Of a stretch of DNA of 64,000 nt, positions 9,352-18,597 are shown piece by piece. The position numbers and the translations under genes are program-made. The notes under the pieces were generated by a model. It was not told the DNA's origin. It was given only the letters and a program-made list of their open reading frames with translations, and made no database searches. Source of the DNA: Dysgonomonas sp. 25. GTDB taxonomy: Bacteria > Bacteroidota > Bacteroidia > Bacteroidales > Dysgonomonadaceae. Each line of letters opens with the position of its first letter. Within the stretch, counting starts at the first letter, position 1. The stretch lies in assembly GCF_010501075.1 (NCBI RefSeq), contig NZ_QVMN01000002.1, positions 186,001 through 250,000 of the forward strand. The letters are read 5' to 3'.

Positions 9352-9424
9352 TGTCACTTCGAACGAAGGTGAGAAGTCTCTTCCCGATAAAGCGACGAGA
9401 TGCTTCGTTTCACTCAGCATGACA
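9352..9424 (+). repeat. 73-bp TGTCA...TGACA element
   Basis: Starts TGTCACTTCG and ends CAGCATGACA. It is one of eight copies of this family in the window and is a relative of the widespread Bacteroidota repeat whose false translations give peptides resembling CHAERSEAS. Confidence 0.85.
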
Positions 9425-9561
9425 AAAAGCATTAAGCTACACTGAGAAAAGTAACTTCTCAAAAACATCGAAAAAGAGTAGAGAAATGTTACTTTTTTCG
9501 GGAGAATAAAATAAGTATTGATTGACATAATTCATATATTAGCATTCCCTAAAAAGAAAAG

Positions 9562-10245
9562 ATGATGATAAAAGTAGAAAACATATCCAAATCGTACGGA
9601 AGCCAGCAAGCCCTTTCGGATGTATCTTTTACGTTGAACAGGGGCGAGGTTGTTGCCCTGTTGGGCGTCAACGGGGCCGGGAAATCGACCTTGATGAAGA
9701 TTCTTTCGGGTATTTTGCAGCCTGATAAAGGAACTGTCGATATCTTCGGGAAGAATTATACGGAGAATCCTCTGGCGGCGAAAAAGAAAATCGGCTATCT
9801 CTCCGAAGATAACCCGTTGTATGATGATATGTATGTCCGCGAATATCTTGATTATGTGGCAGGTATCTATCACGTGGATAAAGCGGGCATTCCCGCGTTG
9901 ATAGAGCAAGTGGGCTTGAAGGACGAATACCGCAAAAAGATAGGTACTCTCTCGAAAGGAAACCGCCAGCGTGTAGGGGTAGCGCAGGCATTGATACATA
10001 ATCCTCCCTTTCTCATACTGGACGAGGCTGCGAGTGGCTTAGACCCTAACCAGCGCGAAAGCCTCAACCAACTGATTTCCGGGCAGTCGGAAGATAAGAT
10101 AATCCTGCTTTCTACGCATATTCTGCAGGATGTGCGGGATATATGTACCCGTTTTATTGTTATTGACAAAGGGCGTCTTGTCTCGGATAAACAAATAGGG
10201 GAGGTAGACTCCGTGGAAGAAACCTTTTTTGCACTGACCAAATGA
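9562..10245 (+). CDS. ABC transporter ATP-binding protein without adjacent permease
   Basis: 227-residue ATPase, Walker A GVNGAGKST at 35-43 (Val replaces the usual Pro), signature LSKGN at 130-134, Walker B LILDEA with the catalytic Glu at 155, switch His at 186. It resembles the ATPases of ABC-2 exporters, including GldA-type proteins, but is shorter than GldA and no permease is next to it. Start is the first of two consecutive ATGs. It overlaps pdxB by ATGA, so the two are translated together although no functional link is obvious. Confidence 0.88.
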   Translation: MMIKVENISKSYGSQQALSDVSFTLNRGEVVALLGVNGAGKSTLMKILSGILQPDKGTVDIFGKNYTENPLAAKKKIGYLSEDNPLYDDMYVREYLDYVAGIYHVDKAGIPALIEQVGLKDEYRKKIGTLSKGNRQRVGVAQALIHNPPFLILDEAASGLDPNQRESLNQLISGQSEDKIILLSTHILQDVRDICTRFIVIDKGRLVSDKQIGEVDSVEETFFALTK

Positions 10246-11357
10246 AGATAATTGCAGATAAAGATATACCCTTCTTGCAAGGAGTAGCCGAACATTTCGG
10301 CGAAGTTGAATATATTGCAGGAATCGATTTTTCCAATGCACGCATCCAAGATGCCGAGGTGTTGATAACCCGCACCGTTGCGCGAATGGACGAAGCGATG
10401 CTGAAAGGGACGAATGTAAAATTGATTTGCTCGGCAACAGCCGGATTCGACCATATAGATACGGCCTATTGCGACGCTAATGACATTGCGTGGCGTAATG
10501 CTCCCGGCTGCAATTCCTCGTCGGTGGAACAATATATCACCTCCTCGCTGCTTATTCTCTCGGCACGTCATAAATTCGATTTGAAAGGCAAAACAATCGG
10601 CGTTGTCGGTGTAGGTCATGTCGGCAAGAAAGTGGCTGCTGCCTGCGAGGTGTTGGGTATGAATGTCTTGCTTAACGATCCGCCACGAAGGAGGCAAGAG
10701 CCTGATAACGAATCGCTCGTACTGATAGATGAAATAAAGGAGAAATCGGATTTTATCACTTACCATACGCCACTGACCAAGGAGGGGATAGACGAGACGT
10801 ATCACATGGTAGATGAGCGGTTTTTGAGTTCTTTGGGTAAAAAGCCTTTTATCATAAATGCTGCACGCGGAGGCATTGTGGATACGCAGGCGATGAAACT
10901 GGCTATTAAAACGAAGAAGGTAGCAGGTGTGGTAGTCGATTGCTGGGAGAGCGAACCGTATATCGACCTCGAATATATGGAAATGGCCGATATTGCCACC
11001 CCTCATATTGCAGGTTATTCGGCCGATGGGAAAGCCAATGCTACCCGTATGGCACTCACTGCGTTGGCCGATTTCTACGGATTGGACAAAGAGCCGATTA
11101 AGGCTGTTACTCCTCCGCTGCCGCCTAAAAAGATGATAGATCTCGATTCTTTTTCCTCTAATAACCGGGTCTTCGAGGCCATTCTCGAAACGTACAACCC
11201 GATGACGGATCACGAACGTTTAGTGGGTTCGCCCGATTCGTTCAGGCAGTTGCGCAACAACTATCCGTTGAGGCGTGAATATCCGGCGTATATCGTTGTC
11301 AATGCAGATGAAAACGAACGAAGGATACTCAATAAACTCGATTTCAAATTGGGATAG
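10242..11357 (+). CDS. pdxB: 4-phosphoerythronate dehydrogenase PdxB
   Basis: Second step of pyridoxal phosphate synthesis by the DXP-dependent route: oxidises 4-phosphoerythronate with NAD. It is a D-2-hydroxyacid dehydrogenase with the Rossmann motif G123-V-G-H-V-G128. The substrate-binding Arg lies in NAARGGIVD, the catalytic His in ATPHIAGYS. PdxB-type features are MKIIADKDIPF at the start and GYSADGKANAT. 371 residues is normal for the family. It is co-translated with the upstream ABC ATPase. Confidence 0.95.
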   Translation: MKIIADKDIPFLQGVAEHFGEVEYIAGIDFSNARIQDAEVLITRTVARMDEAMLKGTNVKLICSATAGFDHIDTAYCDANDIAWRNAPGCNSSSVEQYITSSLLILSARHKFDLKGKTIGVVGVGHVGKKVAAACEVLGMNVLLNDPPRRRQEPDNESLVLIDEIKEKSDFITYHTPLTKEGIDETYHMVDERFLSSLGKKPFIINAARGGIVDTQAMKLAIKTKKVAGVVVDCWESEPYIDLEYMEMADIATPHIAGYSADGKANATRMALTALADFYGLDKEPIKAVTPPLPPKKMIDLDSFSSNNRVFEAILETYNPMTDHERLVGSPDSFRQLRNNYPLRREYPAYIVVNADENERRILNKLDFKLG

Positions 11358-11358
11358 G

Positions 11359-11742
11359 CTATTTTACAAGCTCATCGAATAGTTGTTCGAGCGTTTCATC
11401 CAGATTGTCGGAAAAGCCGCTATGCGGACGCGATGTCTGTATGCATGTGCTGCGGACGGCTGTCAGCCAGCGGAAACGTTCGGCAACATCTAACGAAGCT
11501 ATCTTGCCGCCGTCTCGTTCACCTTTGCACACCTTCTCAAACGATTGCAGGTTGCCGTGGAAGCATTCCATATCTGCCTCCGAAGCAAAACAGTTGAGTT
11601 TCCTTTCGTCCACCCCATAGCGGAGTTGCAGGTATTTTGCTCTTTTGGAGAAAAGGATAACCCCCACATTCAGAAACTCCTCGCGCTCGACTTTGGGTAC
11701 AAAGCGTATGACGGCATATTCATATAAGTGCTTTCCTTGCAT
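11359..11742 (-). CDS. DUF3037 domain protein
   Basis: 127 residues, opening YEYAVIRFVPKVEREEFLNVGVIL, which is the DUF3037 pattern (Y-A-V-I-R-x-V-P-x-x-x-R-x-E-x-x-N-V-G). Function unknown. Its first 23 bases overlap the end of the HipA-like kinase gene in another frame, so the two are coupled. The pair is a recurrent arrangement in bacteria. It converges on pdxB with one base between the stop codons. Confidence 0.85.
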   Translation of the reverse strand: MQGKHLYEYAVIRFVPKVEREEFLNVGVILFSKRAKYLQLRYGVDERKLNCFASEADMECFHGNLQSFEKVCKGERDGGKIASLDVAERFRWLTAVRSTCIQTSRPHSGFSDNLDETLEQLFDELVK

Positions 11743-12502
11743 CTTGAGCAGCTTTTACAAAGGTTTCGGAATGATCTCTCCTTGTAGTAAGGAACTGATA
11801 GTATACTTCGCGCAAATCGTTGGGTGTTTCGCCGTCTTGCGTCCAGTTGAGCCAGTCATCGGGAATGAGGTCGACAATCTCGCGTATCTTCTCGTCGGTC
11901 AATAGGGCTTTCAACTTTTGGTCTGCTTCGTCCAGATATTCGGCTTGGGGCAGTAATACATGGTCTTTTATCTGTGCAAAAGGGCTGACGGCATACTTCT
12001 CCCAGCCCGTCCATGTATGGTGGAAATAAAGCGTCGAGCCATGGTCGATCAACCATAACTCTTTGTGCCACATCAGCATATTGGTATTGCGCACCGTGCG
12101 GTCGATATTCATCAAAAAAGCGTCCATCCATACGATTTCGGATGCCGGATGCGGTTCGATGGTCGTTACCACCGGGTCGTAGGTCAGTGCGCCGGAAAGG
12201 AAGTGCAGCCCGATATTCAACCCTTGGCTGGCTTGCAGCAGGTCTTGGATTTCTTCGTCTCCCTCTGTCCGCCCGAAGGCCTCGTCCAGATTGATAAAGA
12301 CCAGTTCGGGGATCTGGAAGCCGAAGGCTTTGGCAACCATTCCACCGATTAGCTCGGAGACTAATACTTTTGTTCCGTGTCCTGAACCTCTGAACTTGAC
12401 GACGTATTTGAATCCGTCGTCGGCATCGGCGAGCGCAGGAAGTGAGCCGCCTTCGCGCAGAGGGGTTATATAGCGTATGACGTTGACTGTTCTTAATTCC
12501 AT
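11720..12502 (-). CDS. HipA-like kinase family protein (HipA_2 type)
   Basis: 260 residues. Kinase-like features: a Gly-rich N-terminal lobe with K-Y-V-V-K-F-R-G-S-G-H-G, a catalytic loop M-N-I-D-R-T-V-R-N-T-N-M, and a metal-binding LIDHGS. This layout matches the small HipA-like kinases that occur with DUF3037 rather than full HipA toxins, which are about 440 residues. Its target is unknown. No HipB-like DNA-binding antitoxin is adjacent; the partner is the overlapping DUF3037 gene. Confidence 0.8.
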   Translation of the reverse strand: MELRTVNVIRYITPLREGGSLPALADADDGFKYVVKFRGSGHGTKVLVSELIGGMVAKAFGFQIPELVFINLDEAFGRTEGDEEIQDLLQASQGLNIGLHFLSGALTYDPVVTTIEPHPASEIVWMDAFLMNIDRTVRNTNMLMWHKELWLIDHGSTLYFHHTWTGWEKYAVSPFAQIKDHVLLPQAEYLDEADQKLKALLTDEKIREIVDLIPDDWLNWTQDGETPNDLREVYYQFLTTRRDHSETFVKAAQDARKALI

Positions 12503-12520
12503 ACGATAAAGATAGTAATA

Positions 12521-12550
12521 AAAAGAGAAAAAGCTCCTATTCAGGAGCTT
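12521..12550 (-). terminator. Terminator of the fumarase gene
   Basis: AAGCTCCT (12531-12538) pairs with AGGAGCTT (12543-12550). The A-rich tract to its left reads as a U-rich tract on the minus strand. Confidence 0.8.
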
Positions 12551-12573
12551 CTTCGATATTATAAGTTAATGCT

Positions 12574-14214
12574 TTAGCAAAGCGTGCAATTCAATGGCTT
12601 CAACTGCTTGAAGAAGTCGTTTCCTTTATCATCTACCAGGATGAATGCAGGGAAGTCTACCACTTCGATTTTCCAGATAGCTTCCATTCCCAGTTCAGGA
12701 TATTCGAGGCATTCGAGGCTCTTGATGCTGTCTTGCGCTAAGATGGCAGCCGGCCCTCCGATACTTCCCAGATAGAAGCCGCCATGTTTATGGCAGGCGT
12801 CTGTAACTTGCTGGCTACGGTTTCCTTTGGCAATCATAATCAAGCTTCCTCCGTGCGATTGGAACGAGTCTACGTACGAGTCCATACGTCCTGCCGTAGT
12901 AGGTCCCATCGAGCCGCTGGCATAACCTGTCGGCGTTTTAGCCGGACCTGCATAATAGATAGGATGGTCTTTGATGTATTGTGGCAGGTCTTCGCCTCTG
13001 TCGAGACGTTCCTGCAACTTGGCATGCGCTATATCGCGCCCTACGATGATGGTTCCCGTAAGCGACAGACGTGTCGATACCGGATATTTAGTTAATTCGG
13101 CAAGGATTTCCTTCATCGGGCGGTTGAGGTCGATTTTTACGCCTCCCGCTTCTCCCACTTGCTGATATTCGGCAGGGATAAGGCGAGCCGGATTGTCTTC
13201 TAATTTTTCCAGCCAGACACCGTCTTTGTTGATTTTACCTTTGATGTTGCGGTCGGCCGAGCAAGAAACGCCCATACCTACCGGGCAAGATGCTCCGTGA
13301 CGAGGCAGGCGTACTACGCGGATGTCGTGTGCGAAGTATTTTCCGCCGAATTGCGCACCTAAACCTAAGTCGTAAGCAGCTTTCAAAAGGCGTTTTTCCA
13401 TTTCTATGTCGCGGAAGGCTTGTCCGCCTTCGTTGCCTTCGGTCGGTAGGCTGTCGTAGTATTTGGTCGACGCCAGTTTTACGGTTTTTAAATTGGTTTC
13501 GGCTGATGTTCCTCCGATTACAAAAGCAATATGGTACGGAGGGCAGGCAGCTGTACCCAGCGATTTCATTTTTTCTATCAGGAATGGCTCTAATTTCTCA
13601 GGCGTAAGCAATGCTTTTGTCTCCTGATAGAGATATGTCTTGTTGGCAGAACCTCCTCCTTTGGCTACAAACAGGAATTTGTATTCGTTTCCTTGTATGG
13701 CGTACAAGTCGATTTGGGCAGGAAGGTTTGTGCCTGTATTTATTTCGTCGAACATGTTGAGTGGCGCATTTTGCGAATAGCGCAGGTTGTCCGTCGTGAA
13801 GGTATTGTAAACACCTTTCGATAGGGCTTCTTCGTCGTTGGCACCAGTCCATACGTTTTGTCCTTTCTTACCCATGATGATGGCTGTACCTGTATCCTGA
13901 CAAAAAGGGAGAATGCCTTTTGCCGAGATTTCGGCATTGCGAAGGAAAGTCAATGCCACGAATTTGTCGTTGTCGCTTGCTTCGGGGTCGTTGAGTATTT
14001 TTGCCACCTGTGCCTGATGGTCGGGGCGAAGCAGGAATTCTACATTGTGGAAAGCATGTTGTGCAAGAAGTGTCAAAGCTTCGGGTGCTACTTTCAGAAT
14101 TTCCTGACCTTCGAAAGTGGCTGTAGAAACATAGTCTTTGGACAAAAGATAGTATTCGGTCGTGTCTTTTCCCATCGGAAACATTTCCTGATACTTGAAT
14201 GGAGGTGTTGCCAT
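12574..14214 (-). CDS. Class I (Fe-S) fumarate hydratase
   Basis: Reversible hydration of fumarate to malate in the TCA cycle and fumarate-respiration branch. 546 residues, the single-chain FumA/FumB type with fused alpha and beta domains. The [4Fe-4S] ligands are C105 (LPFCQDTGT), C224 (TAACPPYH) and C318 (GVSCSAD), at the spacing of E. coli FumA. The C-terminal beta domain has [13 protein letters not shown] and the KGN loop. It is monocistronic, with a terminator at 12521-12550 and TAnnTTTG elements upstream. Confidence 0.96.
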   Translation of the reverse strand: MATPPFKYQEMFPMGKDTTEYYLLSKDYVSTATFEGQEILKVAPEALTLLAQHAFHNVEFLLRPDHQAQVAKILNDPEASDNDKFVALTFLRNAEISAKGILPFCQDTGTAIIMGKKGQNVWTGANDEEALSKGVYNTFTTDNLRYSQNAPLNMFDEINTGTNLPAQIDLYAIQGNEYKFLFVAKGGGSANKTYLYQETKALLTPEKLEPFLIEKMKSLGTAACPPYHIAFVIGGTSAETNLKTVKLASTKYYDSLPTEGNEGGQAFRDIEMEKRLLKAAYDLGLGAQFGGKYFAHDIRVVRLPRHGASCPVGMGVSCSADRNIKGKINKDGVWLEKLEDNPARLIPAEYQQVGEAGGVKIDLNRPMKEILAELTKYPVSTRLSLTGTIIVGRDIAHAKLQERLDRGEDLPQYIKDHPIYYAGPAKTPTGYASGSMGPTTAGRMDSYVDSFQSHGGSLIMIAKGNRSQQVTDACHKHGGFYLGSIGGPAAILAQDSIKSLECLEYPELGMEAIWKIEVVDFPAFILVDDKGNDFFKQLKPLNCTLC

Positions 14215-14263
14215 AATCTTATTCTTTATTGTTGTTTATTTTGGTTGATTTTGTTCATTGTTA

Positions 14264-14279
14264 CAAATTTACAAAAATA
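14264..14279 (-). promoter_or_regulatory. Two -7-like elements upstream of fumarase
   Basis: On the minus strand, TAAATTTG (14264-14271) and TATTTTTG (14272-14279) lie directly next to each other, 50-65 bases before the ATG. Which one is used cannot be told from sequence. Confidence 0.4.
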
Positions 14280-14302
14280 AGATTGATAAAACATTTATCT
14301 GC

Positions 14303-14340
14303 TACAAAAAGAGAAAGAGGATACAAAATGCATCCTCTTT
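14303..14340 (-). terminator. Terminator of the leucine-rich lipoprotein gene
   Basis: AAAGAGGAT (14314-14322) pairs with ATCCTCTTT (14332-14340). The A-rich left flank gives a U tract on the minus strand. Confidence 0.7.
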
Positions 14341-14361
14341 ATAGTTTATAGAGTGGTGATT

Positions 14362-15429
14362 TTACCAAGGTGTTGTCTGAACTCTCCAGCCTTTACCCTC
14401 TGCTATTTCTTTGTTGCAGCTGTCAGTCCCCGGGTTGCCGTATATGTATAGAATGTAATCGTATGCCTCTTCCCGGGTTACGGATGGCAATCGATTAAAC
14501 AATGCGTTAAATTCTTCTTTCTCTATTTGGTTGTTTTCAAGATAAATATAATCCAACTCTTCATAGATATTTGTCCCTAAAAGGAATTCTTTCAAGCTGC
14601 TGTCTGTGACATATAGATTCTCTAACTTACTTTGCTTACTGATGTTGATAGTTTCTATATCACTATTATATATAACCAAATTAGTTAGTTTGAGATTAGA
14701 CTGTAAATCAAGAGAAGTCCAATTGCAACTGTTGAGATAAACAACTTCGAGTTCCTTATAATTTTTGTAATTAACGGCATTGCTTGTCAATAGAGGGCAA
14801 TTGTCTATCGATATAGTTTTGGTATCGGCCGGCAATTTTATGTTACTCAATAGCTGATTATTCTGCAATATTATACTTTTCAATCTGAACTTGGCGAAAG
14901 AAGTGTAATCTATTGCTGTGAAGGTTGTTGCATTTAGAATCAATTGCTCTAATTCAGGCAATTTAGCATGATTAATATCACTGCTTTCCATATCTTCTAC
15001 ACCAAGCAATTCGACCGAATGTAGGGTAGGACACTGCTTGAAATCTACGAATTTAACGATGCTGGCCAATACGTTCGAATTTGCGGGATCGGGCTTGATT
15101 CTAAAATCAAATAATCCTTTTCCGTTGATCTTTACAGTATATTCTTTTGTCCCTGTCGATACCGGATACTGATGCTCAAATTTACTCCATGAAAGTCCAC
15201 TGCTTGAAAGGTAGGTGTTTAAATCACTGCCGTCGCCCCAATCAACTGTTATTTCGGAGCCGAAAATTTCGAGTTCAGTTCCACGATACGTGGCATTTGT
15301 CTGAACCGTTAACTCGATTTCGAATGGGGCATTGAATCTGTTCTCGCCGTCATCATCACTACAAGATACGAGGCTGCTTCCAAAGACAGTAACTGCTAAT
15401 ACAAAAAAGAAATTTCTTAGTTTCATCAT
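14362..15429 (-). CDS. Leucine-rich-repeat-like surface lipoprotein
   Basis: 355 residues from ATG 15429 (a second ATG follows at 15426). The signal peptide ends in LVSC followed by SDDD, typical of Bacteroidota surface lipoproteins. Residues from about 50 to 120 contain VDWGDGSD and EHQYP, a PKD-like or internalin-type pattern. From about 150 on there are irregular leucine-rich units (LEQLILNATTF, LKSIILQNNQLL, LEVVYLNSCNW, LTNLVIYNSDI, LENLYVTDSSL, LDYIYLENNQI). It is probably a surface adhesin or binding protein of unknown ligand. An upstream in-frame start (15507) would put 26 residues before the signal peptide and is unlikely. Confidence 0.78.
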   Translation of the reverse strand: MMKLRNFFFVLAVTVFGSSLVSCSDDDGENRFNAPFEIELTVQTNATYRGTELEIFGSEITVDWGDGSDLNTYLSSSGLSWSKFEHQYPVSTGTKEYTVKINGKGLFDFRIKPDPANSNVLASIVKFVDFKQCPTLHSVELLGVEDMESSDINHAKLPELEQLILNATTFTAIDYTSFAKFRLKSIILQNNQLLSNIKLPADTKTISIDNCPLLTSNAVNYKNYKELEVVYLNSCNWTSLDLQSNLKLTNLVIYNSDIETINISKQSKLENLYVTDSSLKEFLLGTNIYEELDYIYLENNQIEKEEFNALFNRLPSVTREEAYDYILYIYGNPGTDSCNKEIAEGKGWRVQTTPW

Positions 15430-15514
15430 AATAGGTTGTGTTTTTTTAATTGTTAAGGTCGTAAAGATAGCCTTTTTCCTTAAATAATGTGAATCGGTTT
15501 TGAGCATATGATTG

Positions 15515-16078
15515 CAAGTTTATCTATATTTATTTATAAGTAGACGAGTAGACGAGTAGACAAGTATACAAGTTACGAGAAAAAGTAACTCGATGAAAAA
15601 TAACAAAAATGAATATACTTGTGTTACTTTTTTCTGTCACTTCGAACGAAGGTGAGAAGTCTCTTTTCGATAAAGTGACGAGATGCTTCGTTTTACTCAG
15701 CATGACAAAGAGCATTAGCCATAATGAAAAAAGTAACTCGCCAAAAAACATCGAAAAGAAGTAGAGAAGTGTTACTTTTTCTGTCACTTCGGACGAAGGT
15801 GAGAAGTCTCTTTTCGATAAAGCGACGAGATGCTTCGTTTCACTCAGCATGACAAGAAGCATCAGTTACACTGAGAAAAAGTAACTCGCCAAAAAACATC
15901 GAAAACAAGTAGAGAAGTGTTACTTTTTCCTGTCACTTCGAACGGAGGTGAGAAGTCTCATTTCGATAAAGTGACGAGATGCTTCGTTTCACACAGCATG
16001 ACAAGAAGCATCAGTTACACGGAGAAAAAGTAACTCAATAAAAAACATCGAAAATAAGTAGAGGTTTGTTACTTTTTT
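15515..16078 (+). repeat. Composite repeat block (27-bp leader, 8-mers, 3 elements, 4 spacer modules)
   Basis: This fills the gap between two minus-strand genes. It opens with a 27-bp leader (15515-15541) that occurs exactly inverted near 29823-29849. Then come four GTNNACRA units (15540-15571) plus a 7-mer GTTACGA. Three 73-bp TGTCA...TGACA elements follow (15635-15707, 15782-15854, 15931-16003), with spacings of 147 and 149 bp. They alternate with about 52-bp spacer modules bounded by AAAAAGTAAC and GTTACTTTTT. No coding gene is supported here. Confidence 0.88.
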
Positions 16079-16096
16079 TGAATACTCTTGTTGTAA

Positions 16097-17410
16097 TCAG
16101 CTTTTCCGTAGCACCGAAGGAGCCATGAATGCCTGCATGATGCCCCGTATCCCCAGATAGGTCAGGAAGGCTGTCCAAAGGACATTATTGGCATAGGCAT
16201 CGAAGAAATCGGGAAGTAAGAACTTGCATCCAAAGTAGAGCAGGAAGAAAGTGGTGGCAGCCACCAGCATCGAATTGCGCATCTGCCGCGAGGCGGTAGC
16301 CCCGACAAATATGCCGTCCCATAAGAAAGCCGAAAATCCGGTAATGGGTATCAATAACGCCCAGAGTCTATAATCCATGGCGAGTGCTACAATGTCTTTC
16401 TTGTCCGTAATGATGGACAGTATTTGTTCGAAAAACAGGGCGTAGGCGATCGTAAACAAGGCGACTATCCCGATGCCCCAAGCAAAAAGGTTCTTTATCA
16501 GCTTGCCTAACAGTTCTTTTGTCCTTGCACCTACAAACCTTCCGGTGAGGGCTTCGGCAGAGTAGGCAAAGCCGTCCATCATATACGAAAAGAATGTGAA
16601 TAGTTGCATGATGAGGGCATTCACAGCCAGAATATCATCCCCTTCGCGGGTGGAGGCCGAAACGAAGAATGTGGTGACAAAGACCAGTGCCAGTGTGCGG
16701 ATAAAGATATTGGAATTGACTTTGAAGAAAGGGATATAGGAGCGGACATCCTTCAATACCGACCAATGCAGCAATTGCTTCATGTAGCCGTATTTGTGCA
16801 GCCAGATAAAGGCTGCCGTGACGATTCCCGTATATTGTGCGCAAAGTGATGCCAACGCGACGCCTTCGATATTCATTTTCAGGACGAAGACGAAGAACAA
16901 GCATAAAGCGATGTTGATGATATTGATACCGATAGCGATAAACATCGGTGTTTTGGCATCCTGCATCCCCACAAACCAGCCATTGAAGGCGTACATGCCC
17001 AAGACTGCCGGTGCTGCCCACACATAGATGCGGAAATAGTCCGATACGTAGCTGTGTGTTGTGTTGCCTGTCGGAAAGATATAGAAGCCCAGTTGCAAAA
17101 TCAGGGATTGCAGGGCGATGATAAACAGTCCGCCGATGAAAGCTACGAAAAGGGAACGTTGCAGGATATTGGCTTGTTCGCGTGTGTCTTCTGCGCCAAA
17201 GGATTGGGCAGTAAAGCCGCTTGTCCCCATTCGCAGGAAGGAGAAGTTCCAGTAGATGAAGTTGAAGATGGTTGTCCCTACGGCAATAGCCCCGATATAA
17301 GCAGCATCGTCGAGGTGGCCAACTACGGACATATCGACCAGACCTAATAACGGGACGGTTATATTAGATATAATATTGGGGATTGCTAATCGGAGAATGG
17401 CCTTATTCAT
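16097..17410 (-). CDS. MATE family efflux transporter (DinF-like)
   Basis: 437 residues from ATG 17410. Multidrug/proton or Na+ antiporter with about twelve membrane helices, starting NKAILRLAIPNIISN and with the MATE signatures LGLVDMSVVGHL and FLRMGTSGFTAQSFG. Later segments (GWFVGMQDAKTP, LLIPITGFSAFLWDG) fit the DinF/NorM superfamily. An upstream extension of 13 residues exists but lies over the promoter, so it is not used. Substrate unknown. Confidence 0.92.
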   Translation of the reverse strand: MNKAILRLAIPNIISNITVPLLGLVDMSVVGHLDDAAYIGAIAVGTTIFNFIYWNFSFLRMGTSGFTAQSFGAEDTREQANILQRSLFVAFIGGLFIIALQSLILQLGFYIFPTGNTTHSYVSDYFRIYVWAAPAVLGMYAFNGWFVGMQDAKTPMFIAIGINIINIALCLFFVFVLKMNIEGVALASLCAQYTGIVTAAFIWLHKYGYMKQLLHWSVLKDVRSYIPFFKVNSNIFIRTLALVFVTTFFVSASTREGDDILAVNALIMQLFTFFSYMMDGFAYSAEALTGRFVGARTKELLGKLIKNLFAWGIGIVALFTIAYALFFEQILSIITDKKDIVALAMDYRLWALLIPITGFSAFLWDGIFVGATASRQMRNSMLVAATTFFLLYFGCKFLLPDFFDAYANNVLWTAFLTYLGIRGIMQAFMAPSVLRKS

Positions 17411-17418
17411 ACTGATGA

Positions 17419-17450
17419 CAAAGGTAATTGAACCAAATAACCTTTGCAAA
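17419..17450 (-). promoter_or_regulatory. Promoter of the MATE gene, nearly leaderless
   Basis: On the minus strand, TTTG (17447-17450), a 20-base spacer and TACCTTTG (17419-17426) fit the Bacteroidota consensus very well. The -7 element ends only 8 bases before the ATG at 17410, so the transcript would have almost no 5' leader. Confidence 0.6.
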
Positions 17451-17475
17451 TTATAAGGTATCAGTATCTGACAAT

Positions 17476-18429
17476 TCAGGGTCTTTCGCCTGTATTGGGA
17501 TTGTCCGGGTTGTCTATAGGGCCGTCGCCTAATAACGGATGTTTGAACGTATACACCTGATTGGTCTCGGTTGCCCCTTTGTAGAGATCGTCTCTTCTTA
17601 ATAGCCTCATCTCATTCTCTATGTTTTGGTAGAATGACAGGCGAATAGCGGTTCCGGCTGAAGCTGCAATAGGACAGGTTAACATCCTGCTTCCTGCGTA
17701 AAATTCCTCTATCGACATCCTGCTTTCAGCGGGAGCTAAGGATAGGTCGGACGCGGATGAAGCTATTTCCCGGGATGCTACTCCATCAGTCACGGCAAAA
17801 CCGTAATGATACGGTTCTACTTCGAGAACGATGTCGGTCACTTCGCTGGATATGATATACGGATCATTGGCAACTATCTCCATGTTTACTTCCGACCACA
17901 TCGGCTGCAATTCGGCGCTGACTATATCTACTTCATCGTTGCATGCCCCGCAACCTTTCACGTTGTAGGTGAATGAATCGAAGAAAATATTGAGATTGTT
18001 GTTTATCCGGGTGGCCGAGTTATTACCTATACAGTAGTCGGTATCGTAATTCGCGGGCGTCAATACGGGTGTTCTGTCCGATGTCTTTTCAGCTTTGATC
18101 AGTACGGCGTGAAGCGTTCCCACAGGCAACTCTTCCTCGAATGTGATAGAGCCCGAAATGTCATCAGCTAAAGGGATATATCCGGCCAGTTGAATGCTTC
18201 CGTCTTCTTTGTATATGACATATTGGATATAAGTGCCAACGGGAACTTCGTCGAAAGTCATCTTCGATTCGGTTACAAGGGTGGACGATACATTGCTGAC
18301 AGAGGGTGCAAGTGCAACATTAAACCTGACTGTTTTAATGGTCTTGGGCGGGATAACGGTTGTTGATTCGCTCGTACAACCTGTCAGAATGAAGGATATA
18401 ACAAACAGGGCAAATATGAATTTCCTCAT
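17476..18429 (-). CDS. Lipoprotein, possibly FimB/Mfa2-like or fimbrillin-related
   Basis: 317 residues. The signal peptide ends LTGC (lipidated Cys18), followed by T-S-E-S. The body alternates predicted beta strands (TVRFNVAL, YIQYVIYKEDG, TLHAVLIKAEK, DIVLEVEPYHYGFAV), as in fimbrial anchor or fimbrillin lipoproteins, and contains a C-x-x-C (GCGAC) near residue 160. The C-terminus is Pro/Asn/Asp-rich (DNPDNPNTGERP). The family call is tentative; what is clear is a secreted beta-rich lipoprotein. It may be expressed alone. Confidence 0.6.
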   Translation of the reverse strand: MRKFIFALFVISFILTGCTSESTTVIPPKTIKTVRFNVALAPSVSNVSSTLVTESKMTFDEVPVGTYIQYVIYKEDGSIQLAGYIPLADDISGSITFEEELPVGTLHAVLIKAEKTSDRTPVLTPANYDTDYCIGNNSATRINNNLNIFFDSFTYNVKGCGACNDEVDIVSAELQPMWSEVNMEIVANDPYIISSEVTDIVLEVEPYHYGFAVTDGVASREIASSASDLSLAPAESRMSIEEFYAGSRMLTCPIAASAGTAIRLSFYQNIENEMRLLRRDDLYKGATETNQVYTFKHPLLGDGPIDNPDNPNTGERP

Positions 18430-18597
18430 CTATAGTCTTTATTGAAAAACCTTATTGTTGCTCATTTAATGTAATAGAAAAACAAAAATAATATAAATAT
18501 TGGAATTGATAGGTTAAATAAATCTCTTTTAATATTTCTTTTTATCTATAAAGTGATACCTCAACTCTAAAAAGGTGAAAGGTAATCTGTTTTTTGT

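Larger units (their letters stand above)
9199..9561. other. Intergenic stretch carrying the shortest copy of the composite repeat
   Basis: No gene is seen. It contains four 8-mers (9263-9294), a spacer module beginning AAAAAGTAAC near 9297 and ending GTTACTTTTT near 9349, one 73-bp element (9352-9424), and a second spacer module (about 9448-9497). The ORF on the minus strand here is made of repeat sequence. Confidence 0.8.

Noticed and set aside
9870-11213. 447-codon antisense frame across the ABC ATPase and pdxB
   Set aside because: It spans two real coupled genes on the other strand and has no recognisable motif.
11720-12502. Full HipBA toxin-antitoxin module
   Set aside because: The kinase is much shorter than HipA, and no helix-turn-helix HipB gene is adjacent.
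15530-15862. Minus-strand frame of 110 codons
   Set aside because: It is a translation of repeat modules, with the same peptides repeated (FEVT, LSKTKHLV).
15635-16003. Possible CRISPR array because of regular spacing (147-149 bp)
   Set aside because: The units are too long and what lies between them is itself repeated, so there are no unique spacers. No cas genes are present.
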